Shown here: one piece after another, positions 30,450-39,231 of the stretch
How the letters are laid out: every line of letters starts with the position of its first letter
How positions within the stretch are numbered: the stretch's first letter is position 1
DNA from: Diplonema japonicum
Lineage: Eukaryota; Euglenozoa; Diplonemea; Diplonemida; Diplonemidae
Length of the DNA stretch: 64,000 nt
Direction: 5' to 3'
NCBI GenBank assembly: GCA_964019335.1
Contig: OZ025695.1
Coordinates: forward strand, 248,001-312,000
The notes under the pieces: model-generated
What the model was told of the DNA's origin: nothing
Database searches by the model: none
What the model saw: the letters and a program-made list of their open reading frames with translations, nothing else
Program-made: the position numbers and the translations under genes

Positions 30450-31357
30450 TCACATTGTCACAGAAGGGTTGATGGGTTCTTGTTCGGTGTGGTTTGCCGC
30501 TATGTTATAGCTTTCATCCACAATTTCAGGTTTTATCTCCGTTTCCATGTCTTCGGGTTTAATAATGACCGCTGGTTCAACGTGGGTGACGTATGACGCA
30601 GCATAAGGACTGGACTTAAGGGTGAGGTACCATTGAGGCTGGTACGCTTCCGGTTTGAGCACTTTTCTTGCAATGAGGTCGGTGGTGGAGTCGGTGTACG
30701 CGGCGAAGGCCTGTGTTGTTGTTTTTCTCTCCCCTCCCATTTTTTCCTTCTTCTTCAAACCTGAGGAGAAAGGTTGCCCAGAACCTCTTCATATGTGAGC
30801 CGCTGGTTGATATCTTTGCAAATTGTCCCGATGGCCACCGACAGCAAGGCCTCACCCCCGGCTTCATTGATGCATCTCACAAGGTGGTCATGTATTTCTT
30901 GTGCTGCTTCACTCCGGTAAGACCCAGTCCTTTCCTGGTCAGGGTCGAAGGAAGGGTAGCTTTTCTGCGGGGTTTGTTTGTACACCGGGCCCACTGGTTC
31001 AGGTGCAGGTGCACCTTTCCCCATTTTCCCCATTTTCCCTCCTTTTCCGCCCTTCCCTTTGCCTTTTCCTTTTCCTTTGCCCCCGCCTTTCCCGGAATCG
31101 TGCTGCCTGTAAGGTTGGTACCCTGAGCTCTCCGCCTGGTACGACTGGTGTTGGGGTGCGCTGTGTTGCGCCTGTGCATCGTTACTGTTGTTATACCTGT
31201 TATTTTTTGTTTTCTTTTTTTTTTTCTTTTTTTTTTTTTTGTGTGTATACTTTTCAACTGCCCTTTGGCAGCATATTCTATACTGGTCTTCTGTGAGCAG
31301 GCCTTGCGAATGTTGTTCTTTTAACATCCGGAGCTCGTCTCCCATTTCTGCGGCCAT
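30450..31357 (-). CDS. SHOCT-like protein with Gly-Lys linker, three exons
   Basis: Exons 31357-31251, 31196-30761 and 30710-30450 give 267 residues. Intron 1 (54 nt, A-rich) is a multiple of three and lacks stops, so it could be read through as a Lys run. Intron 2 (50 nt, GTTTGA...ACACAG) contains an in-frame TGA at once, and splicing restores one frame across both parts. N-terminus LKEQHSQGLLTEDQYRICCQRAVEK fits a SHOCT motif (oligomerisation). A GK-repeat linker follows, then a helical segment (IHDHLVRCINEAGGEALLS...) without a clear family. Confidence 0.6.
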
Positions 31358-31471
31358 TTTTTTCTTCTTCTTTCCCCTCCCCCTTTTGCGACTATAATCT
31401 CAAAAAAGACGAAGGAAGAGTAAGGACCAAAAAGATATTTAAAAAAAAAAAAAAAAAATGTTCATCCTCCT

Positions 31472-31939
31472 TCACGGCCGTCCTTGTGCCAGCTGTACGA
31501 CCAAGTTGTCCACATTGATCGTCTGCCTTACAGGAGACGCCTCGTTTTCCGCCAGTGTGATCTTCACGTCCTTCATGACGAGGGTCCAGGTGTTGTCCCT
31601 TGTACACCTGTAAAGGGGAAAAGTGCTATTTGGTTTTGAGGGTTCTGCGGAAATGTCCACAAACCCGGAACTGTGCTTGTTCACAGCTCCGAAGGCTAAA
31701 GCGATGGCCTTGTCGAAGGCAGCCTCGATTTCGTGGCGGAGCAGGGGTGTCATGGCCACGTCATAATTCTCTCCATATTGCTTAGAAGCAACGTGGTCAA
31801 GGGCAGAAGTAAGGGAGCTGAAGAGCGTGCACTCCCGGTAAACACCATGAGGAGGGAGTGACTCCGGCTGCAGAAGAACCTTCCATTCATTCGCAGGCTT
31901 GTTGGGGATGTCGCGCACACCAGGTACGAAGTGCGTCAT
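31472..31939 (-). CDS. Transcription initiation factor IIA gamma-like subunit
   Basis: 155 residues. The N-terminal half matches the TFIIA-gamma helical bundle (YRECTLFSSLTSALDH, FDKAIALAFG), and the C-terminal half matches its beta-barrel strand (LYRCTRDNTWTLVMKDVKI, then NVDNLVVQLAQ). Longer than human TFIIA-gamma (109) by an N-terminal 30-residue extension and a loop. It would bind TBP-DNA at Pol II promoters. A textbook acceptor, TTTGTTTCACTTTTCTATAG, ends 6 nt before the ATG. Confidence 0.72.
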   Translation of the reverse strand: MTHFVPGVRDIPNKPANEWKVLLQPESLPPHGVYRECTLFSSLTSALDHVASKQYGENYDVAMTPLLRHEIEAAFDKAIALAFGAVNKHSSGFVDISAEPSKPNSTFPLYRCTRDNTWTLVMKDVKITLAENEASPVRQTINVDNLVVQLAQGRP

Positions 31940-31965
31940 GGCACCCTATAGAAAAGTGAAACAAA

Positions 31966-32002
<37 letters not shown>

Positions 32003-32054
32003 CTCACCGAATTGGTTAGCAACATGTCGTGCCTACCTTATGTCGTTAAATAGC

Positions 32055-32915
32055 TTAGCGAGGCATAAAGGACTTCCTCCCATCGAACTTCTCAGGTACC
32101 GTCTCTCCCGCTACTGTTGTACGGTGTAAAATCCGAAGCCCTGCTTTGTTCGGGTCGTTTTGGGTACCTGGTGCGGCGTAGTGTGCGTTGCCTAAATTGT
32201 CGTTTATAGCAAAGTCTCCAACTTCCCATTTCATCTTGACACCTATTTTGTCGACGGCGGCTTCACAAGCTGCGGACAATTCCTGTTGTATAACCCTTCC
32301 GGCGAGAACTCTCTGTATTTCCCTGAGGGCGGTGTTCTCATTGGTGTCGTCTTCTCCCCAACCGGAACAGAACGATGGCCCGCAATGAAACATCATGGTG
32401 GTGTCGCCACGGACTGGGTGCTTGTACACTAAAGGGTGTACTGGACCGCGGTCTGTTAGCAACCAGTATCGGTTCCAGCGTTCTTGGGTTTCTTTGTCCT
32501 GCAGCTCGTACAGTTCTTTCAACGGGACGAAGTGTGTTGCCCCACCGTCGCACACCGCGTGGAAGTGCATTGTTTGGTACTTAAAAGGACTGCTTTGGAA
32601 AGTCCCGTCAACGTGCCACCCTGTCCTCCCCACACCGGTGCAGCCTTCCATTTCATTGTTAGAGACGCGGAAGATGTCCGGATGCGGGCTTTTGGGGTGT
32701 TTGTAGAATGTGCTTTCCACAGTTCCGAGTTTTTTCGTGATTTCTACTTGTCTTGCGCCGGGGACCATACCTTGTTCCTTGAACACCAGGACCCTGTAAG
32801 TTTTCATGTCTTCTTTGATCATATCTATGAACTCGTCGGTCAGATCTGCTTCCTTTAGGTCCACTCCCCTCACTTCCGCGCCGAAGCCTTCTCGTAACGG
32901 GGTCAGGTTATACAT
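32055..32915 (-). CDS. TauD/TfdA-family Fe(II)/2-oxoglutarate dioxygenase
   Basis: 286 residues from the Met of MYNLTPLREGFGAEVRGVDL; a longer frame starts 22 codons upstream but contains the probable acceptor TTTTCATCTCCAAG, so the inner ATG is chosen. Iron ligands: His101-x-Asp103 (GWHVDGTF) and His245 (GNAHYAAPGT). 2-oxoglutarate binding Arg261/Arg265 in AGLRILHRTTV. The fold is that of alkyl sulfonate and 2,4-D type hydroxylases; the substrate is unknown. No intron. Confidence 0.9.
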   Translation of the reverse strand: MYNLTPLREGFGAEVRGVDLKEADLTDEFIDMIKEDMKTYRVLVFKEQGMVPGARQVEITKKLGTVESTFYKHPKSPHPDIFRVSNNEMEGCTGVGRTGWHVDGTFQSSPFKYQTMHFHAVCDGGATHFVPLKELYELQDKETQERWNRYWLLTDRGPVHPLVYKHPVRGDTTMMFHCGPSFCSGWGEDDTNENTALREIQRVLAGRVIQQELSAACEAAVDKIGVKMKWEVGDFAINDNLGNAHYAAPGTQNDPNKAGLRILHRTTVAGETVPEKFDGRKSFMPR

Positions 32916-33140
32916 TGTTTTGTCGCACTGGTTGCTTGGAGATGAAAATGTGTTCCACCGGGCCTGCGTCGCGCACACCACTGAGGCTACTCTTAAAATG
33001 GCTATTTTAAATGTGTGTATGTGCGTTCGCTATTTTTATTATTATTTTCTTTTTTATTTCAAAATAAAAATAAAAATAAACTATGATGCGACGGTGAACA
33101 ACAACAAAAAGGTGTGTGTGTGTTTATTCCCCCCCCTTCC

Positions 33141-34412
33141 CTATTTCTTTTCCACCTCCACCTCCACTTCCTCTTCCTCTTCCACTTCGTCTTTCTCCTC
33201 CTTGTCCTTCAAAGGGTGGTCTTGAATGTACCGGTAGGCATTGGATCTCTGGTTCCTGAGAACTGGCAGGATCTGGTCCCCCTCGGGGCGTTTGCGTGCG
33301 ACGATGATGGCAGGGAGCTTCCCACCTGTTTTAACGACACGTGCGTGCAGGATATCCCAACCACCGGAAGTGCGCAGAAGGCCGACAGTCACATAGTCAT
33401 GGAGGACAATGCACGTGAGGATTCCACCCGGTTTCAAGGCACCCCAGCAAGAAGCAATGGAGCCTTTGTAAAGCTCTTTGATATCGGCCGTGGCGCCGGT
33501 TTTGAGCCCCCATGGGAAGTTGCTGATGATTTTGTCGAACTTGAAATCGTAGGTTTTGTGAAGGGTGCGTGCGTTGCCCTGCACGAACTTCACCCTGTCG
33601 TTGAGACCCGCTGCTTCCGCGTTCTTGGTCGATCCCTTCACGGCAGCCATGGAGCGATCCAGCCCCCAGCATTTTGTGTTGGGAAACACTTCAAGAGATT
33701 CCAACAGAATAGTCCCGCTTCCCACGAACGGGTCTAAGATCATGTCCCCGTCCTTAACGCCAGACATGTGAAGCATAGCGTAGGCTACGTTGGGCTTCAA
33801 CGTCACTGTGCGGACGAACGCTAGCTTGTGTCGTTTGCTCAAAGGGACTTCATTCAAAAGAGTGCAAACGGTGACCGTGTTTATGTGCACATCTACCCTC
33901 ACACACACCATGAAATTCTTCATTTTTGCCGGCAAGCTGTAGCGTTCGTGAAGTGCGCCGCCTACTTCCATCTCCACGTCTGTCGACTGGAAGCTGTGCT
34001 TTCCCATTCGTTGGCATGTCACTCTGAAGTGCGCTGCGGTTTTTAAGCTTGTTACATCAATGTCGCAGTCGGGTTTCTTCAGAATATCGTAAAGCTGCAG
34101 GGGTGGGTTCTCGCCTTGCGGGACAGGGAGGCTTCCGTGGTACTGTAGAATGTCGTGTACGCTGCGCATTGTGACCAGAACCTCCATCAGGCTGTTGTTC
34201 TTGTGGTCGTCCGTTCCCTCCACCTTCAGCATCACGCACGAGACCAACCCTTGCGGCCCGTTGATGGCTTGTATCTTCAAGCTTTTCCACTCGATTTCCA
34301 CCGAACCCCCTTCTTCCACCGCGCTCTCTTCAACTTGAAGCTTTGCTTGAATTTCATTAATGACAACATCCGCGATGCCCAAGGACGTGGTGAGGAGGTA
34401 CGTGACAGGCAT
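33141..34412 (-). CDS. THUMP-domain tRNA guanine-N2-methyltransferase (THUMPD3/Trm14-like)
   Basis: 423 residues from the ATG at 34412. N-terminal about 160 residues form a degenerate THUMP RNA-binding part. From about 200, a Rossmann methyltransferase: SAM motif DPFVGSGTILLE at 227-238, acidic WGLDRS, and catalytic motif IV NFPWG at 298-302, in place of N-P-P-Y/F. That pattern is closest to THUMPD3, which makes m2G in tRNA. The C-terminus ends in an acidic Glu/Val-rich tail. A strong acceptor, CTTTTTTATTTTCAG, lies about 75 nt upstream, followed by an A-rich leader. Confidence 0.82.
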   Translation of the reverse strand: MPVTYLLTTSLGIADVVINEIQAKLQVEESAVEEGGSVEIEWKSLKIQAINGPQGLVSCVMLKVEGTDDHKNNSLMEVLVTMRSVHDILQYHGSLPVPQGENPPLQLYDILKKPDCDIDVTSLKTAAHFRVTCQRMGKHSFQSTDVEMEVGGALHERYSLPAKMKNFMVCVRVDVHINTVTVCTLLNEVPLSKRHKLAFVRTVTLKPNVAYAMLHMSGVKDGDMILDPFVGSGTILLESLEVFPNTKCWGLDRSMAAVKGSTKNAEAAGLNDRVKFVQGNARTLHKTYDFKFDKIISNFPWGLKTGATADIKELYKGSIASCWGALKPGGILTCIVLHDYVTVGLLRTSGGWDILHARVVKTGGKLPAIIVARKRPEGDQILPVLRNQRSNAYRYIQDHPLKDKEEKDEVEEEEEVEVEVEKK

Positions 34413-34544
34413 TCTTTTCTCTCTTTTTTTTTCTTCTTTTCCACCCCTTCCTCTTTTTTTTTTTTTTTTTAATAGTTTATTCTGAAAATAAAAAAGCAGG
34501 GTGGGGGGCGGGGGGGGGAACATATTCTTTTTTTTCCCCTCTTC

Positions 34545-35246
34545 TTAACTCTTTTTCCCGCCTTGTTCCTGGTTGGCGATCTGTTGTTCCAGCTTCTGCT
34601 GGTACTTCGCAACTTCTTTATCGATGTCGATATATTCGCTGATTTTACGAACGGCGGATGGGAGGGAGACCAAGAGGAAGGGGGAGGAAAAAGATGAAAC
34701 GCATGCCCCGCCCGCCATCGCAGAGAAGGTGTGCGCCGTAGAAGCAGATACACCCGAATAGTACATCAAAGAGTCGGTGATGGTGAAGGGATCATGAACG
34801 AGGAGGTATGTGAACAGAAGACACAACGCAAGCCCTATCATGTCACGCGCAAGGAAATAGGCTGCTCCGTAGCTGTTCACAAATGCGGTCGATTTTTCCC
34901 AATATTCTGCCAGTTTTGGGTACCGGGCCCAAAATTTTTCAGCGGATTCCGGAGTTGTCCCCACCCCCCCACTCAGCAGCCTCGACACTTCGATGGTCTT
35001 CAAAAAAGGGAACACCTTCGCCAGGCCCACCGCGCCGAGCATGTCTAGAGGGAGCCTTATTTTTTTTATGGGTCTGGTCACCGCGAAGGCCAGAGCCAGT
35101 TCAACGGGGAGTCCCACCGCCCCGCTCGCCATGCTTGCCGTGCTGAATATCCCTGTTCGTGCCAAAAACATGTAGAACATGCAGTTGCTCGGAGACTTTC
35201 TCATCACCTCATTGATACTCGCTACCCATTTTTGGGTTCCTCGCAT
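34545..35246 (-). CDS. Multipass membrane protein, DUF1279/FAM210-like (tentative)
   Basis: 233 residues with hydrophobic stretches at about 20-55, 75-90, 135-160 and 170-205. The segment NSYGAAYFLARDMIGLALCLLFTYLLVHD recalls the DUF1279 hallmark (K-Y-G followed by two helices), and KKIRLPLDM before it resembles the paired half seen in plant and fungal relatives. A helical Gln-rich tail ends the protein. FAM210 proteins are mitochondrial, but no confident targeting signal is visible. An acceptor CTCGTTCCAAAG precedes the A-rich leader by about 22 nt. Confidence 0.45.
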   Translation of the reverse strand: MRGTQKWVASINEVMRKSPSNCMFYMFLARTGIFSTASMASGAVGLPVELALAFAVTRPIKKIRLPLDMLGAVGLAKVFPFLKTIEVSRLLSGGVGTTPESAEKFWARYPKLAEYWEKSTAFVNSYGAAYFLARDMIGLALCLLFTYLLVHDPFTITDSLMYYSGVSASTAHTFSAMAGGACVSSFSSPFLLVSLPSAVRKISEYIDIDKEVAKYQQKLEQQIANQEQGGKKS

Positions 35247-35339
35247 TTTTTTCTCTTTTTTTTTTTTTTTCTCTTTGGAACGAGGTTAGAACCGTCTTAA
35301 CAGAAGGACAAAAAGAAAAAAAAACGGAAAAAGAACTAA

Positions 35340-35579
35340 CTAGCTCATTCTCGTCATCCCGCCGAAAAGTTTGTTGCAGACCTTGCACTTCCCGCCTGTG
35401 GCCGTTTTCATGGCGCACGATTTGCAGAACACCGGGTGCCCGCAGGGACGGGTTTGGTATTCGATTTTTTTTTTCTGGCAACCGAGGCAGAGGCCGTCTG
35501 GGGCCGTTGGGCGGTCCACGAACTCCTCATCGCTATCGACATCTTGCTCATATTCCACTACATTGACAGGAATGGACAT
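35340..35579 (-). CDS. Small RING-type zinc-binding protein
   Basis: 79 residues from MSIPVNVVEYEQD. Acidic N-terminus (DVDSDEEFVD), then a compact C3HC4-like finger: CLGCQKKK, CGHPVFCKSCAMK, CKVCNKLF. This is the minimal RING found at the end of E3 ligases, here almost alone. A longer frame upstream lacks a conserved part and contains the likely acceptor (CCCCGAAACTAG), so the inner start is preferred. Confidence 0.65.
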   Translation of the reverse strand: MSIPVNVVEYEQDVDSDEEFVDRPTAPDGLCLGCQKKKIEYQTRPCGHPVFCKSCAMKTATGGKCKVCNKLFGGMTRMS

Positions 35580-35979
35580 GTGGTGCCGTTCGCAATTCCC
35601 CCTTTCACCCCCCACTCCTAGTTTCGGGGAGGGTTTTTTTTGAGTGGACAAAAAAAGGGGGGGGGGGGTACTTACTTCACACAAAAATGAACAAAAAACC
35701 GATCAGAGAAGACAGGCAACGTTATTTATTCTAACTTCTTTTCTTTCTTTACTTTTGTGCACAACGGCTACAAAAGCATGCCCCTCTCTCTTTTTTTTTT
35801 TTTTTTTTTCTTTGATTATGTTTCTGTTCAACGTAAATAAAAAGAAAAAGGGAAAAAAAATAATGGAATGGGCCAACACACGTTACCCTGGGCGGGTTCG
35901 AAGAAAGGTAATTTTCTTTTCGAAGCGATAAAAAAATAAAAAATAAAAAAAGAGGTAATTCTGATTTTTTTTTTTTTCA

Positions 35980-37281
35980 TCACCAAACATAAACCCAAGC
36001 ATAGCTCACCACGGTGGACACTGTGGGGTTCCCGACGGTGATGCCCTTCTGGGTGTAGCATTTGGTCTTCATGGTCGGGTCAAGGACGTCACCGTTCCTC
36101 CAGAGCACCCTCAGCCCGTCGTTGAAGAAGAGAGGGTCCTGGTCGTGCATTCGGTAAGCCGACCAGGTAACCTTCCCGTTCCCGCTCACAAGGTGTGTGT
36201 TCCCCGACACAGGGAACCTGAAGGTCCCCGCGTTGAAGTACCAACCGCTGTCGAAGTAGTCCTCCGTCCCTGTCGACAACAGCACACCAGGGAAGGACTC
36301 GTTGTACGGGCTGAACGAATGGTAGCATCCTTCAAGGAAGTTCAGGTCATTGGACGCAACAGCGATTGTAGACGCGAAGTGGATCCCGCTCCCGGACTTC
36401 ACGTCCGTCACAGCAAGCCATTCCAACGGCTGCAGCTCCCCTTCGAACTTCTGAAGTAAAAGCTTCGCTGTCTTCGGGAGGGTGTACCCACCCACCTGTA
36501 TCGGCATGTCGCGAGCACCTCGAACAATGAAGTAGAACTCCGGTGTCTGTATCAACGTATTTCTATGGAACAACGTGACACGGACCGACGACGTGAAAGG
36601 GATACGGAAATTCATAAACCAAGCAGGGCTTGAACTGTTGGGACCACCGGCACCAAGGCCCATCCACTTGGTACCCCAGATGGACGCTGAGTCGTTGAAA
36701 CCAACACCAGCAGCCATGAGAGGCGACATGTCTATAGAAGGCGTGGCCTCACCGTCAATATAGATACGGATGGTCAGAGCGTCCACACATTCCTTAACAC
36801 ATGTGGTCCACAGGTGTGTGATGACCCCTGTGGACCCGGGCGGGACACGGTGGAAAAATGCGTTTGTTTCTCTTGCTGGAAGGAACCAGTTGGCAAGACC
36901 CGTTCCAAAGTGGTACCTGTATGTTTCGTCGTCACCGCAATGGCATAAACGTTGTGCTGATGGATCGTGGCCGTTGCAGTAGTCAGCTTGTGTAGGAAGG
37001 TCTTTGTACCCTAAACACATGGTGTAGTCGGCGTGGGTGGGGTCGGAGATGTACGCGGGTTCCCAGCCTCGGAAGCGGACGCCGTTGTTTTTCGTTCCGT
37101 TGCATTGTGCTCCGAGTTTTTGTAGCAGTGTGGTCGAGTCGTTGGTTTCGATGTTCAAGAGGCATTTCTTTCCTTTTGTTCCACAGACGTACGCACATGA
37201 ATCCCCTTGGGCACCAAGGACATATTCGTCTGCTTGGGATGCAATTGTCGCTGCTGTCAGAACAATAAGGAACTGTTTCAT
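35980..37281 (-). CDS. Secreted GH172/DUF2961 family glycoside hydrolase, copy 1
   Basis: 433 residues from the ATG at 37281. Signal peptide MKQFLIVLTAATIASQA. Cys-rich N-terminal module (CAYVCGTKGKKC... CLGY... CHCGDD). DUF2961 core of two jelly-roll halves, ending with LLSTGTEDYFDSGWYF, where the Glu of GTED is the conserved acidic residue, and AYRMHDQDPLFFNDGLRVLW. GH172 members act on fructosides and arabinofuranosides, so a role in extracellular polysaccharide breakdown is likely. Residues from about 248 on are identical to copy 2. Confidence 0.82.
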   Translation of the reverse strand: MKQFLIVLTAATIASQADEYVLGAQGDSCAYVCGTKGKKCLLNIETNDSTTLLQKLGAQCNGTKNNGVRFRGWEPAYISDPTHADYTMCLGYKDLPTQADYCNGHDPSAQRLCHCGDDETYRYHFGTGLANWFLPARETNAFFHRVPPGSTGVITHLWTTCVKECVDALTIRIYIDGEATPSIDMSPLMAAGVGFNDSASIWGTKWMGLGAGGPNSSSPAWFMNFRIPFTSSVRVTLFHRNTLIQTPEFYFIVRGARDMPIQVGGYTLPKTAKLLLQKFEGELQPLEWLAVTDVKSGSGIHFASTIAVASNDLNFLEGCYHSFSPYNESFPGVLLSTGTEDYFDSGWYFNAGTFRFPVSGNTHLVSGNGKVTWSAYRMHDQDPLFFNDGLRVLWRNGDVLDPTMKTKCYTQKGITVGNPTVSTVVSYAWVYVW

Positions 37282-37299
37282 TTTTTTTTTTTCCAAATT

Positions 37300-37966
37300 T
37301 TTTAATCCCGCTTCCCTCTCCGACTTTTGTACAGGTATTGTGATTGGAAAGAAAAAAAAAAAAAAAAAAAAAAGAAGAAAACAGGGAAGCGAAAAAAAAA
37401 AAAGAAGAAGAAAAAAAGTAATTCCAAGAAAAGAAGGAAAAAAAAAAGGTGTTAATTATTTTTTTTATTTTAATGTAACCCTTACTTTTTTCCCCCCTTA
37501 AAAATTCCCTTTTTTTTTTAAAAGTTTTTTTTTCCAGCGTTTCCTGATGGGGGGATAAGGGGGAAAAAAAATAAATAAAAACAGAAGACAAGAAGGGGAA
37601 ATAAAATAGAGGAGGATTTAACTAGTGAGGTATTAAGAATGGGGATTAGAGAGAAAACTAAAATGAGGGGGGATAAATTTATTTTTTTTTTCTTTCGTTC
37701 TTTTCTTTCTTTCTTTTTTTTTTTTTTTTACCTGTTGTTAGTGCCAACTGAGGACACAAGCGCAACCCCCCCCGCCAATCCGTTTTAGGTTCCGTTATCA
37801 ATTGTTCTTTTTTTTGATTTTTCATTTTTTTAAAGAAATTAATTTTTTTTTTTCCTTCAGTTTTTATTAATTTTTTTTAATAGTAGTTCTTTTTTTAAGA
37901 AGAGAAGAAAAAAAGAAACCTAAGTTCAACAAAGTTAACACAACCCCCCCCAAAGCGAATCCAGAG

Positions 37967-37998
<32 letters not shown>

Positions 37999-38128
37999 AT
38001 ATATTTTTTTTTCTGTACCGTTCGCTTTAATATGAAAATAAAAAAATAAAAAATAGCCCATACCGTAACAACCTTAAAAAAAAAAAAAAAGAAAGAAAAC
38101 GGGGAAAAAAAAAAAAAAAAAAAAAAAC
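37300..38128. other. Spacer with long A/T runs, no gene seen
   Basis: Poly-A and poly-T tracts alternate with AT-rich DNA. The apparent Phe/Lys-rich frames come from these tracts. Contains the 3' untranslated region of the S-adenosylmethionine synthetase gene. Confidence 0.6.
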
Positions 38129-39000
38129 TCACAGCGCCTTCACGCCCTCAGGCATCTTGAGGGTCCTAGGGTTCTCCCATGTGAAACCCTTCTCGGAGGT
38201 CCTGCCGAAGTGCCCCATCGAGGCAGTCTCGGAGTAGATGGGCCTCCTGAGGTCAAGGTCCTTGATGATGTCGTAGGGCCTAAGACGGAAGTTGGCGGTG
38301 ACAATCTTGAGAAGGTCCTCGTCAGAGTACTTCCCGGTACCGTAGCTGTCCACATAGATAGAGAGGGGCTCAGCGACACCGATGGCGTAGGCAAGCTGCA
38401 CAATGCACCTCTTGGCAAGGCCGCCAGCAACGATCGACTTGGCGATCCATCTGGCCGCGTAACAGGCAGACCTGTCCACCTTGGTAGGGTCCTTCCCGGA
38501 GAAGGCACCACCACCGTGTGCGCCCCACCCACCGTAGGTGTCAACAATGATCTTCCTCCCGGTCAGACCAGCGTCACCCTGCGGCCCACCGATCACGAAC
38601 CTGCCAGAGGGGTTCAAGTGGTAGATGGTCTTCTCGTCAAGGTACTTGGCAGGGATGACCTCCTTGCACAGTGCCTTCAGGTCTTCCCTGATCTTCTCGT
38701 TGGTGACTTCCTCGCAGTGCTGCGAGGAGATCAGAATGCAGTGCACGCGGAGGGGCGTCAGGAGCTTGGCGGCACCCTTCTCTTCGACCTTGTACTCCAC
38801 GGTGACCTGTGTCTTGGCGTCAGGGCGGGCCCATGCGAGGGATCCGTTGTTACGCTTCTCGGAGTGCTTCTGGGCAAGCTGACGAGCAAGCTCGTAGGAG
38901 AGGGGCATCAGTGTCTCGGTCTCGTCGGTGGCGTACCCGAACATGAGGCCCTGGTCACCGGCGCCGAGCTCGGCTTCGTGTTCGTACTGGGTGCACTGGC
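38129..39000 (-). CDS. S-adenosylmethionine synthetase, N-terminus lost in assembly gap
   Basis: About 290 residues of the central and C-terminal domains. Hallmarks: [16 protein letters not shown], the loop [13 protein letters not shown] with [16 protein letters not shown], then [12 protein letters not shown]. It condenses ATP with methionine to SAM in the cytosol and supplies methyl groups, for instance to the tRNA methyltransferase nearby. Compared with eukaryotic enzymes of 380-400 residues, about 110-120 N-terminal residues are missing into the run of N. The frame is open to the gap. Confidence 0.95.
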
Positions 39001-39200
39001 NNNNNNNNNNNNNNNNNNNNNNNNNNNNNNNNNNNNNNNNNNNNNNNNNNNNNNNNNNNNNNNNNNNNNNNNNNNNNNNNNNNNNNNNNNNNNNNNNNNN
39101 NNNNNNNNNNNNNNNNNNNNNNNNNNNNNNNNNNNNNNNNNNNNNNNNNNNNNNNNNNNNNNNNNNNNNNNNNNNNNNNNNNNNNNNNNNNNNNNNNNNN
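39001..39200. other. Assembly gap (200 N)
   Basis: A run of exactly 200 N. It must hold the first about 350 nt of the SAM synthetase coding sequence plus an intergenic region, which cannot fit in 200 nt, so the length is probably a placeholder. Confidence 0.9.
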
Positions 39201-39231
39201 ATTTTTCGTTCTTTTTTTTTTTCTTCTTTCA

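Noticed and set aside
30450-30740. Separate 96-residue gene starting at 30740
   Set aside because: A 50-nt GT-AG intron joins it in phase to the upstream frame; a single gene is simpler. Kept as a finding because it is not settled.
32916-32981. Upstream start for the TauD-like protein
   Set aside because: The 22 extra residues contain the likely splice acceptor and are outside the conserved fold.
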